From assembly GCF_004799445.1 (NCBI RefSeq), contig NZ_SSNA01000091.1, forward strand, positions 42,858 through 106,857: 64,000 nucleotides of DNA. Direction: 5' to 3'. Under the pieces are notes generated by a model. That model ran no database searches, had not been told where the DNA came from, and saw only the letters and a program-made list of their open reading frames with translations. Shown piece by piece: positions 18,498-27,320 of the stretch; the first letter of the stretch is position 1; each line of letters opens with the position of its first letter. This DNA comes from Bradyrhizobium sp. (GTDB taxonomy: Bacteria; Pseudomonadota; Alphaproteobacteria; Rhizobiales; Xanthobacteraceae). Position numbers and translations under genes: made by a program.

Positions 18498-19490
18498 ATG
18501 ACAACAATGCCGCGGAGCCTGATATTGGCGGCAGCCCTCGCCGGCCTGGCATTCACCGGCGCGGCGCGGGCCGCGCAGATTGTGGTGAGCAATTACGGCG
18601 TCGCCGCCAATGGCATGCCCTACGCGGTTGCGATGGAAAAGGGCTTCTTTAGGGATGAAGGCGCGGACGTCTCCGGCATCCTCTCCTCCAGCGGCGGCGG
18701 CACCACGATCCGCAACCTGCTCGGCGGCAATCTCGATTATGGCGAGGTCGATCTCGCCGGCACCGTGGCCGCCATCGAGCAGGGCAATGATCTGCACATC
18801 ATCAGCGACAACGTGCTCACGGTCGGCGAATTCGTCTGGGCGGTGAAGCCGGATTCGCCGATCAAAAGCCTGAAGGATTTCAAGGGCCGCAAGATCGGCT
18901 ACACCAACCCACGCTCGACCAGCCAGGCGCTCAACATCCTGCTGGTGCAGACCATCGGGCTGACCCAGGCGGACGTCGAACCGGTCAAGGTCGGCGGCTT
19001 TGGCGAGCAGGTGGTAGCCCTCAATCTCGGCGCCATCGAGGTTGCCACCCTGGCCGATCCGGTGTGGTCGAAGAACAGCGCCAAGCTGCGCACCGTCGTC
19101 CGCGCCGCCGACGCATTGCCGCCGCTGTGCAATGTGATCGGCGTCGCCACCGGCAAGGCGATGGCCGAGCATGGCGATTTCCTGCGGGCCGTGCTGCGGG
19201 CACGGCGCAAGGCGGTCGAGTTCATGTATGCCCACCCCGACGAAGCCGGCGATATCGTTGCCAGGGTCTATGACCTCGACCCCGCCATTGCCCGGCAAGC
19301 GGTGCGCAATCTCACCACCATGGCACCTGGCGCCACACTCCCGTACTGGGGAGTTGGGCGCTTCGACATCAAGGGCATGGACGCCATGATCGCCGCCCAG
19401 CGTGGCGTCGGGGCATATTCCGGCACGCCGGACTGGGGCAAGATGATCGACCGCAGCTTTCTCGCCGACGATCTCAGGAAAGACTACTAG
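18498..19490 (+). CDS. ABC transporter substrate-binding protein (SsuA/TauA-like)
   Basis: About 330 residues. A signal peptide (ILAAALAGLAFTGAARA) is followed by GMPYAVAMEKGFFRDEGADV and GGGTTIRNLLGGNLDYGEVD. A GTG three bases earlier, at 18495, is an alternative start; GGGGAGAA is better spaced for the ATG. It is clearly paralogous to the protein at 25154-26149, which has the same order of motifs and nearly the same length. First gene of a four-gene importer (binding protein, ATPase, two permeases). Confidence 0.9.
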   Translation: MTTMPRSLILAAALAGLAFTGAARAAQIVVSNYGVAANGMPYAVAMEKGFFRDEGADVSGILSSSGGGTTIRNLLGGNLDYGEVDLAGTVAAIEQGNDLHIISDNVLTVGEFVWAVKPDSPIKSLKDFKGRKIGYTNPRSTSQALNILLVQTIGLTQADVEPVKVGGFGEQVVALNLGAIEVATLADPVWSKNSAKLRTVVRAADALPPLCNVIGVATGKAMAEHGDFLRAVLRARRKAVEFMYAHPDEAGDIVARVYDLDPAIARQAVRNLTTMAPGATLPYWGVGRFDIKGMDAMIAAQRGVGAYSGTPDWGKMIDRSFLADDLRKDY

Positions 19491-19502
19491 GAAAGACGAC
19501 TG

Positions 19503-20306
19503 GTGGACCCTCAGTCTCCAATCCATGTCTCGCTGCGCGGCGTCACCAAGGTCTTCGTTTCCGGGCTTGGTCGCACCCACGCCTTGGGACCAATCGATAT
19601 CGACCTGCGGAGGGGTGAGTTCTTTGCCGTGGTCGGTCCATCCGGTTGCGGCAAGTCGACATTGCTCGACGTCATCGCCGCGCTGACCCCGCCATCCCAG
19701 GGCGCGGTGACGTTCGAGGGACGGCCGATCGGGAACACCGTGCCGGACGGCGTCGGCGTCGTGTTCCAGGAGAATGCCTGTTTCCCCTGGCTCAACGTCG
19801 CCGACAACATCACCTTCGGACTGCGCCGGCAGCCGGTCGACAAGACGGAAATCGAGCAGCGGTTGCAATACGCCCTGCAGTTGATGGGCTTGCAGGACTT
19901 CGCGCATGCCTTTCCGTCCCAGCTCTCCGGCGGCATGCGTCAGCGTGTCTGCATCGCCCGCACGCTGGTGATGCAGCCACGGCTGATTCTGCTCGACGAA
20001 CCCTTTGGCGCGCTCGACCAGCAGACCCGTCTCCTGATGGGCGACGAGCTTCTCCGCATCTGGCGCGCCACCGGAGCCACGGTGCTGCTGATCACCCATG
20101 CGCTCGATGAGGCGGCGATGCTGGCAGACCGGGTGGCGGTGATGTCGGCCCGGCCCGGACGGATCCTGGAGGTGATCGAGACCGGCTGGCCGCGTGAACG
20201 CGATAGCCAGATCGTCTCCGTTCCGGAATTCGGCGCGATCACCGCCAGGCTGTGGACGTTGCTGCGCGCGCAGTCGATGCAGGCGCTGCGGCCGGAGGCC
20301 GTCTAG
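19503..20306 (+). CDS. ABC transporter ATP-binding protein (SsuB/TauB-like)
   Basis: A 267-residue ATPase with Walker A GPSGCGKST at 45-53, signature LSGGMRQRVCIARTL and Walker B LILLDEPFGALDQQTR, as in nitrate/sulfonate/taurine importers. Start is GTG at 19503, 12 bases after the binding-protein stop. The C-terminal tail WPRERDSQIVSVPEFGAITA is also present, in similar form, in the paralogue at 24351-25157. Confidence 0.92.
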   Translation: MDPQSPIHVSLRGVTKVFVSGLGRTHALGPIDIDLRRGEFFAVVGPSGCGKSTLLDVIAALTPPSQGAVTFEGRPIGNTVPDGVGVVFQENACFPWLNVADNITFGLRRQPVDKTEIEQRLQYALQLMGLQDFAHAFPSQLSGGMRQRVCIARTLVMQPRLILLDEPFGALDQQTRLLMGDELLRIWRATGATVLLITHALDEAAMLADRVAVMSARPGRILEVIETGWPRERDSQIVSVPEFGAITARLWTLLRAQSMQALRPEAV

Positions 20307-20307
20307 C

Positions 20308-21057
20308 ATGCGCATTGCCCTCTACCGGCTGTTGGCGGTGCTGCTGCCGTTGGCGTTGCTGGAAATCCTCTGTCGCGATCGGTTCATCACGCCGCTGACC
20401 CTGCCGGCGCCGAGCCAAATCCTGCTTGGACTGTGGGCGGTGATTGAGAAAGGTACATTCAACGCGGCGATTCTGAAGACGCTGACCAATGTCGGCCTGG
20501 CGTTCGTGCTGTCGGTGGTGGTCGGAATTACCACAGGGGCTGCCATTCATCGCGCCCGCCTGCTGCGTGCGCTGCTGGAGCCGCTGTTCTCTACCTACTA
20601 CGCGATTCCGATCTACGCGTTCTATCCACTGTTCATTGTCGTGTTTGGTCTCGGTGACGCGCCGCAGGTGCTGATCGGCTTCATGCTGGCGGTAGTGTCG
20701 ATGATTGTCTCAACGCTGGCGGGGCTCGACAGCGTTCCCCCCGTGCTCGGCAAGACGGCGCTTGTGCTGCAACTCGGGCCGGTGGAGACCGTCCGCAGCG
20801 TGACGCTGCCTTATGCAGCCCCCTATCTGTTCACCGGGGTGAAGCTCGCCGTCGCCTATGCCTTCATCGGGGTCATCGGGGCGGAGTTCATCATGTCCGG
20901 CACCGGGCTCGGCTACGAGATCCGCTTTGCCTACGACAATCTCGACAACAACGTGATGTATCCGTTGATTCTGTTGATCCTGCTGATCGCGATCACGGTC
21001 AACATGAGTCTGGACCGCTGGGAATGGCGCTTGCGAGCGCGGCGGGGGCACGGATGA
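20308..21057 (+). CDS. ABC transporter permease (SsuC/TauC-like)
   Basis: A 249-residue inner-membrane protein with about six hydrophobic segments. ALIGVIGAEF-type EAA loop sequence appears as YAFIGVIGAEFIMSGTGLGY near the C-terminus, typical of the BPD_transp_1 family. The ATG lies one base after the ATPase stop, and the 3' end overlaps the next permease by four bases (ATGA), indicating a heterodimeric permease made from one transcript. Confidence 0.9.
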   Translation: MRIALYRLLAVLLPLALLEILCRDRFITPLTLPAPSQILLGLWAVIEKGTFNAAILKTLTNVGLAFVLSVVVGITTGAAIHRARLLRALLEPLFSTYYAIPIYAFYPLFIVVFGLGDAPQVLIGFMLAVVSMIVSTLAGLDSVPPVLGKTALVLQLGPVETVRSVTLPYAAPYLFTGVKLAVAYAFIGVIGAEFIMSGTGLGYEIRFAYDNLDNNVMYPLILLILLIAITVNMSLDRWEWRLRARRGHG

Positions 21058-21818
21058 TGCGCCGGACCATCTATGCCCATCCGTCGCTGTTTCTGGTGAT
21101 TGGGCTATTGTGCCTCTGGCAGATCGCGTTCTGGCTGGTCGGTCGGGATGCCTTGCTGCCTCCGCTCGAAACCATTCTCTATCTCGCCGGTTTGTTACAA
21201 ACGGCGCGGTTCTGGGGCCATATCGCCGAGACCGGAACGGCCTTTGTCATCGCGCTGGCGATTTCTGTGGTGGCAGGATTGGCGATCGGTCTGGCGCTCG
21301 GGTTGAACCGGATGGCTGCGGAAGTGTTCGAGCCATTTCTGCTCGCCGGCAATTCGGTGCCTAAAATCGCGCTCTATCCAATCGTATTGCTGATCTTCGG
21401 CATCGGCATGCCGGCCAAGATTGCCTTTGGCGCGATCCATGGCGTGGTGCCGGTAGCGATCTTCACGCTGACCGCCTGCAGCAACGTGCCACCGATCCTG
21501 TTCCGGGCCGCGGCGGCGATGCGGCTGACGCGCTGGGACACGATCCGCTCGGTGCTGCTGCCGGCGGCTTTGCCGGATATCTTCTCCGGCATCCGCATCG
21601 GCTTCTCGCTCACCCTGATCGGCACCATTCTCGGCGAGATGTTCGGCTCCCAGCGTGGCCTCGGCTATCTCCTGATGACAGCCATCGGCTTGCAGAACAT
21701 CCAGGTGATCATGTCGGTCACGCTGCTGCTGGTGCTGGTGGCGGCAACGGTGAACACCCTGCTGCTCGCGCAGGACCGCCGATTGCGCAACCCGGCGACC
21801 CCCTCGCAGGCGCCGTAA
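21054..21818 (+). CDS. ABC transporter permease (SsuC/TauC-like), second subunit
   Basis: A 254-residue polytopic protein. GNSVPKIALYPIVLLIFGIG and GTILGEMFGSQRGLGYLLMT are the conserved loops of the family. The start at 21054 overlaps the upstream permease by four bases; an earlier in-frame start would extend the overlap without adding family sequence. Last gene of the plus-strand importer; it converges with a PEP mutase-family gene. Confidence 0.9.
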   Translation: MMRRTIYAHPSLFLVIGLLCLWQIAFWLVGRDALLPPLETILYLAGLLQTARFWGHIAETGTAFVIALAISVVAGLAIGLALGLNRMAAEVFEPFLLAGNSVPKIALYPIVLLIFGIGMPAKIAFGAIHGVVPVAIFTLTACSNVPPILFRAAAAMRLTRWDTIRSVLLPAALPDIFSGIRIGFSLTLIGTILGEMFGSQRGLGYLLMTAIGLQNIQVIMSVTLLLVLVAATVNTLLLAQDRRLRNPATPSQAP

Positions 21819-21895
21819 TCACCGACCTGGCGAAGCGTTGCGGAAATGGCGGGCAAGTGCATGTCCGTTCGCACCAAACATTCGGCGCAGGTCTG

Positions 21896-21917
21896 CCGCT
21901 ATCATCAACGATAGCGG
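21896..21917. terminator. Hairpin between convergent genes, possible bidirectional terminator
   Basis: CCGCTATC and GATAGCGG form a perfect 8-bp inverted repeat around a 6-base loop. It lies at the junction of the plus-strand permease and the minus-strand PEP mutase-family gene and covers the latter's stop codon. There is no clear T-run on either side, so a terminator function is only suggested. Confidence 0.35.
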
Positions 21918-22768
21918 CGCTCGAGTTCGTCGTATTTGGGTTTCCCAACGGCCCGCTGTCTTACGTCGAAGCCAGCAAGCAGGCCGGCGACGGAGGCGAG
22001 TGAGCCCTCCTGTTTCAGCGCCACCAGCACGTCATGGGAGGCCTTGAGCGCCGCCTGCAAAGCTGCGTTCGCGTAGAGCACGCATCCGAAGCCGAGTTCG
22101 GCAAATTTTTGCTGTCCCAATTCCGGGGTGAGGCCGCCGAACACCATGTTGGCGACCTGCGGCACAGAGAGCGCCCCGGCGATCCGAGCCAGCTCCTCGG
22201 CCGAAGTGGGTGCCTCGACGAAGGTCACGTCGGCGCCGGCCTCGATCATGGCGCCGGCCCGGTCGATCGCCGCCTGCAGACCGAGGATCGCGCGCGCGTC
22301 GGTGCGCGCCACGATCTGGAGGTCGCCGTCGCGGCGGGTGTCGACGGCGGCCTTGATCTTGGCCAGCATCTCTTCCAGTGGCACGACCTCCTTGCCGTCG
22401 AAATGGCCGCATTTTTTCGGAAACACCTGGTCCTCGATCTGAAGCCCGGCCGCGCCCGCCCTTTCCAGCACCTTCACGGTGCGTACCATGTTGACCGGAT
22501 TTCCGAATCCGGTATCGGCATCGACCAGCAGCGGCAGCGCCACGGCATCGGCGATCGCCGAGACGTGGCCTGCTATTTCTGTCAGCGTCGTCAACCCGAT
22601 ATCGGGCGCGCCGAGATACATGTTCGCAACGCCGGCTCCCGTGACATAGACGGCTTCATAGCCGATGTCCTCGATGATCCGGGCGAACAAGCCGTTCGCG
22701 GCGCCGGCGAGGATCGTCGCGTCGCGCCGGGCGAATATCGTCTTGAGGATCGTAGTCGGTCTTGCCAT
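21905..22768 (-). CDS. PEP mutase/isocitrate lyase superfamily protein
   Basis: A 287-residue TIM-barrel enzyme. LLVDADTGFGNP (Asp83, Asp85) binds the metal, QIEDQVFPKKCGH (residues 110-122) holds the KKCGH catalytic loop of the superfamily, and VARTDARAI follows. Relatives include 2-methylisocitrate lyase, oxaloacetate decarboxylase, dimethylmalate lyase and carboxyvinyl-carboxyphosphonate phosphorylmutase. AGGAGA precedes the ATG. It is transcribed away from, and placed next to, a permease gene of the mirror importer. C-C bond cleavage of a 2-hydroxy diacid is the likely class of reaction. Confidence 0.88.
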   Translation of the reverse strand: MARPTTILKTIFARRDATILAGAANGLFARIIEDIGYEAVYVTGAGVANMYLGAPDIGLTTLTEIAGHVSAIADAVALPLLVDADTGFGNPVNMVRTVKVLERAGAAGLQIEDQVFPKKCGHFDGKEVVPLEEMLAKIKAAVDTRRDGDLQIVARTDARAILGLQAAIDRAGAMIEAGADVTFVEAPTSAEELARIAGALSVPQVANMVFGGLTPELGQQKFAELGFGCVLYANAALQAALKASHDVLVALKQEGSLASVAGLLAGFDVRQRAVGKPKYDELERRYR

Positions 22769-22804
22769 GTTGTTTCTCCTGCCGCGACCTGTTCGGCTGC
22801 CCGG

Positions 22805-23596
22805 TCAAGGGTTCGGGCGGCGCGCGGTCCGCCCGCCGACACGCAACATCAACGTGTTGGCCGCGATCGCCACCACGACGATCACCGTGACGACGGCGGT
22901 CGATAGCGGCACGTTGTGCTGCGCCATGCCGTTGACCAGCAGGAAACCGAGACCGCGTTGCGACGAGAACATCTCACCAATCAATACGCCGAGCAGGCTT
23001 AGCGAAAAGCTGATCCGCAGACCATTGACTATATCCGGCAGGCAGGCGGGCACCAAAATCCAGAGCATGGTGCGGCCGGGCGAAAGCCGCAATACCTTGG
23101 CGGTCCGGATCAGCACGGGGGGCAGATTACGCACCGCGCCGAGCGTGAACAGGGTCATCGGCACCAGGCCATGCATGACCCCGAAGGCGACCTTGGCCGA
23201 CATGCCGAGGCCGAAGACCAGTAGCACGACCGGATAGAGCGTGACCTTCGGGATGGTGTAGAAGCCCGCGAGCATGGGCTCCGCGACCTCTCCGGCGAAG
23301 CGCCTGATCCCGAAGATCAGGCCCAGCGCCAGGCCGATCAGCGCCGACAGCCCAAAGGCCAGCAGAAACGCAGCCAGGGTCGCGGCGGCATGATCCCAAA
23401 ACATCCCGGTGCGGAGAAGACCGAAGAGATACACAAAGGTCTGCAGGGGCGGAGAAACCGCAACGCCTTTCGTCCAGCTGCCGATCGCCTGCCAGAGCGC
23501 CAGCATCAGCAGGGTCATCACGACAGCGTCGAATGCACGGATGCGCCGCCGCGACGTGGGCGTGGACAGGGCGTTTTCAAGGGAAATATCGCTCAT
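22805..23596 (-). CDS. ABC transporter permease (SsuC/TauC-like)
   Basis: A 263-residue membrane protein with the loop FYTIPKVTLYPVVLLVFGLG and GVLIGEMFSSQRGLGFLLVN. It corresponds to the second permease (21054-21818) of the plus-strand importer. The ATG at 23596 overlaps the upstream permease stop by four bases (ATGA), which sets the start despite a longer open frame. Confidence 0.9.
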   Translation of the reverse strand: MSDISLENALSTPTSRRRIRAFDAVVMTLLMLALWQAIGSWTKGVAVSPPLQTFVYLFGLLRTGMFWDHAAATLAAFLLAFGLSALIGLALGLIFGIRRFAGEVAEPMLAGFYTIPKVTLYPVVLLVFGLGMSAKVAFGVMHGLVPMTLFTLGAVRNLPPVLIRTAKVLRLSPGRTMLWILVPACLPDIVNGLRISFSLSLLGVLIGEMFSSQRGLGFLLVNGMAQHNVPLSTAVVTVIVVVAIAANTLMLRVGGRTARRPNP

Positions 23597-24354
23597 CCTG
23601 ATGAACGGCGGCGCGCCAGCCGTTCCTCCCAGACGTAGAGAATTCCGTTGGCTATGACCGCAACCAGCAGCACGAACAGCATCAGACCGTACATGGCACG
23701 GTTGTCGAAGCTTTGGTAAGCGAAGGAAATGGCATAACCGAGCCCGGAGCCGGAAAGGATGAATTCGCCGGCGATGACGCCGATCAATGCATAGCTCAGC
23801 GCCAGCTTGAAACCGGTGAACAGGCGCGGCAGGGCGGCAGGCAACACGATCCACCAAAGTGTCCGTGCCGGGCTCAGCCGGTGGACGCGCGCGATTTTCA
23901 TCAATGCCGGCGAAACGCCATCGAGTCCCGAGAGCGTGCTGATCATGACGGCTGGCGCGGCGGAGAGCACCCCCAGCACCACCAGCGGGGCCTTGCCGAG
24001 ACCAAGCAGCGCCACCAGCAGCGGGTAGAAGATGAAGGTCGGCACCGAGTAGTACGATGCCAGCAAGGGATCGGCGACATCGCGCAACCGCGACGAGCGG
24101 TGGACCAGCGCACCTGCCAGGGTGCCGCAGCCGATCGCCAGCACGAAGGCGAGAAGGATGGTCGAGAACGTATTCACGATGCTCTCGTTGAACTCGCCCG
24201 AGCCGATGTGATCGACCATCGAGACGATCATCTCGCTGGGAGGGATGATGGTCAATGGATCGATGATGCCGGTGCGGCAGCAGATTTCGAGCAACACTGC
24301 CAATCCCGCCAATACGGCGATGCGGACAAAGAGAGCGGCGCGCCGCCGCGTCAC
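23593..24354 (-). CDS. ABC transporter permease (SsuC/TauC-like)
   Basis: A 253-residue membrane protein; ASYYSVPTFIFYPLLVALLG and YALIGVIAGEFILSGSGLGY match the first permease of the plus-strand importer (20308-21057). The start is GTG at 24354, overlapping the ATPase stop by four bases (GTGA). An ATG further upstream would lie deep inside the ATPase gene. Confidence 0.88.
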   Translation of the reverse strand: MTRRRAALFVRIAVLAGLAVLLEICCRTGIIDPLTIIPPSEMIVSMVDHIGSGEFNESIVNTFSTILLAFVLAIGCGTLAGALVHRSSRLRDVADPLLASYYSVPTFIFYPLLVALLGLGKAPLVVLGVLSAAPAVMISTLSGLDGVSPALMKIARVHRLSPARTLWWIVLPAALPRLFTGFKLALSYALIGVIAGEFILSGSGLGYAISFAYQSFDNRAMYGLMLFVLLVAVIANGILYVWEERLARRRSSG

Positions 24355-25157
24355 GCCGCCCGGCCCATCGTCTTGAGGGATTCCGCGCGGAGCGACGACC
24401 ACAAACGCGCGGTCACCGTGCCGAATGTCGCATCCGAGACGATACGGCTGTCGCGATCGCGCGGCCAACCGGTCTCGACCATGTCGATGAAGCGGCCCGG
24501 CCGCGCACTCATGACGCCGACACGATCCGACAGCATCGCCGCCTCGTCCAGGGCATGGGTGATGAGCATCACGGTGGCGCCGGTCTCGCGCCAGAGCCGC
24601 AGCAGTTCGTCGCCCATCAGCAGCCGTGTCTGCTGGTCGAGCGCACCGAAGGGCTCGTCGAGCAGGATCAGGCGCGGCCGCAGCACCAGTGTCCGCGCGA
24701 TGCAGACCCGCTGCCGCATGCCACCGGAGAGCTGCGCCGGATAATGACCAGAAAACTGAGCCAGCCCCATGAAGCTGACGGCATGATCAACGCGCTCCGT
24801 GATCTCCTTTTGCGACAGCTCGGAGGTGCGCAGACCGAAAGCGACATTCTGGCGGACGCTCAGCCATGGCATGCTCGAATCTTCCTGGAACACGACACCG
24901 ATGCCGTCCGGAACTTCACCGCGGAGCTCCCTGCCCTCGAACTGCACGCTGCCACTCGTCGGGCGAACAAGTCCGCAGAGCACATCGAGCAAGGTCGATT
25001 TGCCGCAGCCCGATGGCCCAACGACGGAGAAGAACTCGCCGCGGCGCAGCACCAGATCGATCGAGCCGAGGGCGTGTATTGCGGGCGGCCCTTCGTAACG
25101 ACGGACCACCTCATTGAGCACGACATGCGATGGCTCGGTCACGGCCGGGGGGCTCAT
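24351..25157 (-). CDS. ABC transporter ATP-binding protein (SsuB/TauB-like)
   Basis: A 268-residue ATPase with GPSGCGKST, LSGGMRQRVCIARTLVLRPR and LILLDEPFGALDQQTRLLMG. Close paralogue of the protein at 19503-20306, including the tail WPRDRDSRIVSDATFGTVTA. Its ATG overlaps the stop of the binding-protein gene by four bases. Walker A is around residues 46-54. Confidence 0.92.
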   Translation of the reverse strand: MSPPAVTEPSHVVLNEVVRRYEGPPAIHALGSIDLVLRRGEFFSVVGPSGCGKSTLLDVLCGLVRPTSGSVQFEGRELRGEVPDGIGVVFQEDSSMPWLSVRQNVAFGLRTSELSQKEITERVDHAVSFMGLAQFSGHYPAQLSGGMRQRVCIARTLVLRPRLILLDEPFGALDQQTRLLMGDELLRLWRETGATVMLITHALDEAAMLSDRVGVMSARPGRFIDMVETGWPRDRDSRIVSDATFGTVTARLWSSLRAESLKTMGRAA

Positions 25158-26149
25158 TGTGACGAGCGCAGGTCAGACGGCAAATAGGAAGTGTCGACGT
25201 ATTTCGGCCAATCGACGTCGCCCTTGATCTGTCCGGTGATCTGCAAACCCTCGACCATGTGGTTCATGACTGCGTAATCGAGCCGACCATCGCTCCAATA
25301 ATTTTCCTTGATGAGTTCGTGAATATGCGTCCGGAACAGATCGACGTTTGGATTGCTGTAGGCCTTGGCGGTAATGTCGGCAGCCTCATCCGGATGTTCC
25401 AGCGTGTAGGCGAGCCCCTCACGGCGGCCCGCGATCAGGCCCTTGATGACATCGGGATGCGCCCCGGCATACTCCGCGGTCGTGATCATCACGGTCTGCA
25501 TCATGCGCGGATCCAATATGTCGCGCACCATGAAGAGGGGTCTCACCAGTTCCTTGTTCTGCGCGTAGATCAGTTCGTCGGAGAAGCCGGCATCGACCGC
25601 GCCGCTGCTGACGGCGGAGATGTTGGCGCCGAGATCGCCGGCCGGCACGAGTTTCACCTGCTGCTGGGTCAATCCGCTGGCCTTCAGCGCCATCAGGATC
25701 AGCATGTTGCTCACCGAGCCGGGCACGGTATAGGCAATTTGCCTGCCGACCAGATCCTTGATGCCCTTCAGCGCCGAATCCTTCTTCACCACCCACATCT
25801 GGTCGGCGACGCTTTGAGCGCCGGCACCGATGATGATGAGCTTCTGGCCGGAATTGATCGCCTGGACGGCTGCCGCCAGTGACACTTCCCCGAAAGGAAC
25901 TCCGCCAGCCAGCGTGTTGCGAACCGCCGTGCCGCCGCCCGCTGCGGTCAGGATCCCCGTGACATCCACACCGTTTTTCTTGAACAGGCCCTTCGCCATG
26001 GCGACCGCATAGGGCACGCCGTAGAATTGCCCACCCCAATGGGTGACGGTGATCGTCTCGGCCTGGGCTGCCGGCGCTTTCCAGGCCGCGATCGTGGCGG
26101 CCAAACCCAGGACAAAACAAACTCGGGCAAGCGTTTTTCCCTTTGCCAT
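25154..26149 (-). CDS. ABC transporter substrate-binding protein (SsuA/TauA-like)
   Basis: A 331-residue exported protein: signal region VCFVLGLAATIAAWKAPAAQ, then GVPYAVAMAKGLFKKNGVDV and GGGTAVRNTLAGGVPFGEVS. The same framework is seen in the protein at 18498-19490, so the two receptors are paralogues. First gene of the minus-strand four-gene importer and 9 bases after the second PEP mutase-family gene, which is upstream in the same direction. Confidence 0.9.
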   Translation of the reverse strand: MAKGKTLARVCFVLGLAATIAAWKAPAAQAETITVTHWGGQFYGVPYAVAMAKGLFKKNGVDVTGILTAAGGGTAVRNTLAGGVPFGEVSLAAAVQAINSGQKLIIIGAGAQSVADQMWVVKKDSALKGIKDLVGRQIAYTVPGSVSNMLILMALKASGLTQQQVKLVPAGDLGANISAVSSGAVDAGFSDELIYAQNKELVRPLFMVRDILDPRMMQTVMITTAEYAGAHPDVIKGLIAGRREGLAYTLEHPDEAADITAKAYSNPNVDLFRTHIHELIKENYWSDGRLDYAVMNHMVEGLQITGQIKGDVDWPKYVDTSYLPSDLRSSQ

Positions 26150-26158
26150 GAATTGTTC

Positions 26159-27046
26159 CTATTTCGATTGTTCCGGCCTTGCCGGGCCGTAGCGCTTTTC
26201 GAAGGCATGCACTGCCGGAAAACCCATCAACGTGTTCATGTCGGCGAACGGCAACATCGGAGCTTGGCTGCCTGTTCCTATTCCCGCTGTTTTCAGGTGG
26301 CGATAGACAAGCTGCAAGGCGCCAGCTGCCGTCAGGAAGCCGGAACCGGGATAGAGCGCGATCTTGAAGCCCATCGCCGCCAGCTCAGCCGTCGACAAAT
26401 ACGGGGTGCGACCGCCCTCGACCATGTTCGCCAATAGTGTCGCGCCCTTGAAGGTTTCAGCGACACGGCGCAATTCCTCCAGGCTCTCGGGACTCTCGAC
26501 GAAGAGCACATCGGCGCCGGCATTCAGGAACCCATCAGCCCTCCGCAAGGCGGCATCCATGCCTTCGGCATAGCGCGCGTCTGTCCGGGCAACGATGAGA
26601 AAATCGCGGCTGGGCCGCGCATCGACCGCGACGCGGATCTTGGCGACGGCGTCATCGGCCGGGATGACGCGGCGGAATTCGGTGTGGCCGCACTTCTTCG
26701 GGAATTCCTGATCCTCAAGCTGGATGCCGGAAGCGCCCGCGGCCGCATAGCCGCGCACGGTGCGATCGACATTCAACAATCCGCCATAGCCGGTGTCGCC
26801 GTCGGCAATAAACGGAACGCTGATTGCGCCGGCGATACAGCGCACCCGGTCAAGCATCTCCGTGAAGGTCGCAGTGCCTGCGTCAGGGGCGCCAAGAGCG
26901 GATGCGACGACACCATATCCAGTCATGTAAAGCGCGTCGAAACCGATGCTCGCCGCCACTTTTGCTGAAATGCCATCGAAGACGCCTGGAAGCGTCAAAC
27001 AACCGTCGCGCTGCAGCAACTCACGCAGTGTCGTTGCCCTGACCAA
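26159..27046 (-). CDS. PEP mutase/isocitrate lyase superfamily protein
   Basis: With a TTG start at 27046 the protein is 295 residues. That start is chosen because GGGAGG lies five bases upstream; a further in-frame TTG at 27067 would place the ribosome site inside the gene. Motifs: PFIADGDTGYGGLLNVDRTV (metal site, Asp82 and Asp84), QLEDQEFPKKCGH (109-121), IVARTDARYAEGMDAALRRA. Compared with the homologue at 21905-22768 it has a longer C-terminus (FADMNTLMGFPAVHAFEKRY). It lies 9 bases before the binding-protein gene, so enzyme and importer are probably co-transcribed and the imported compound or its product may be the substrate. Confidence 0.86.
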   Translation of the reverse strand: MVRATTLRELLQRDGCLTLPGVFDGISAKVAASIGFDALYMTGYGVVASALGAPDAGTATFTEMLDRVRCIAGAISVPFIADGDTGYGGLLNVDRTVRGYAAAGASGIQLEDQEFPKKCGHTEFRRVIPADDAVAKIRVAVDARPSRDFLIVARTDARYAEGMDAALRRADGFLNAGADVLFVESPESLEELRRVAETFKGATLLANMVEGGRTPYLSTAELAAMGFKIALYPGSGFLTAAGALQLVYRHLKTAGIGTGSQAPMLPFADMNTLMGFPAVHAFEKRYGPARPEQSK

Positions 27047-27320
27047 GGCATCCTCCCGTGTTTTCAAAATCGGCGATGTTCTTGAAGAGCGCCCGCCGCT
27101 ATCTTTTTATTGGAATATCCAGAACTTTGGCGCCGCGCTCAACGCTAAAGCTTCATGACATCGATTTCTAAGGGTTGCCCGGCAAAAATCAATACTGGCT
27201 CGCGCCATGGGCGACAGGGTGGAGGCTGCTATAGTCGCGGCGATCCATTCGAAAACCGGCAACTCTAGATGGCGGATCGGGCAACATTCTGCGGCCGGCC
27301 CCAGCCCAACGGTGGCGTTG

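Noticed and set aside
18345..20315. 656-residue minus-strand open frame
   Set aside because: Runs antisense through a binding protein and its ATPase; no motifs, no ribosome site.
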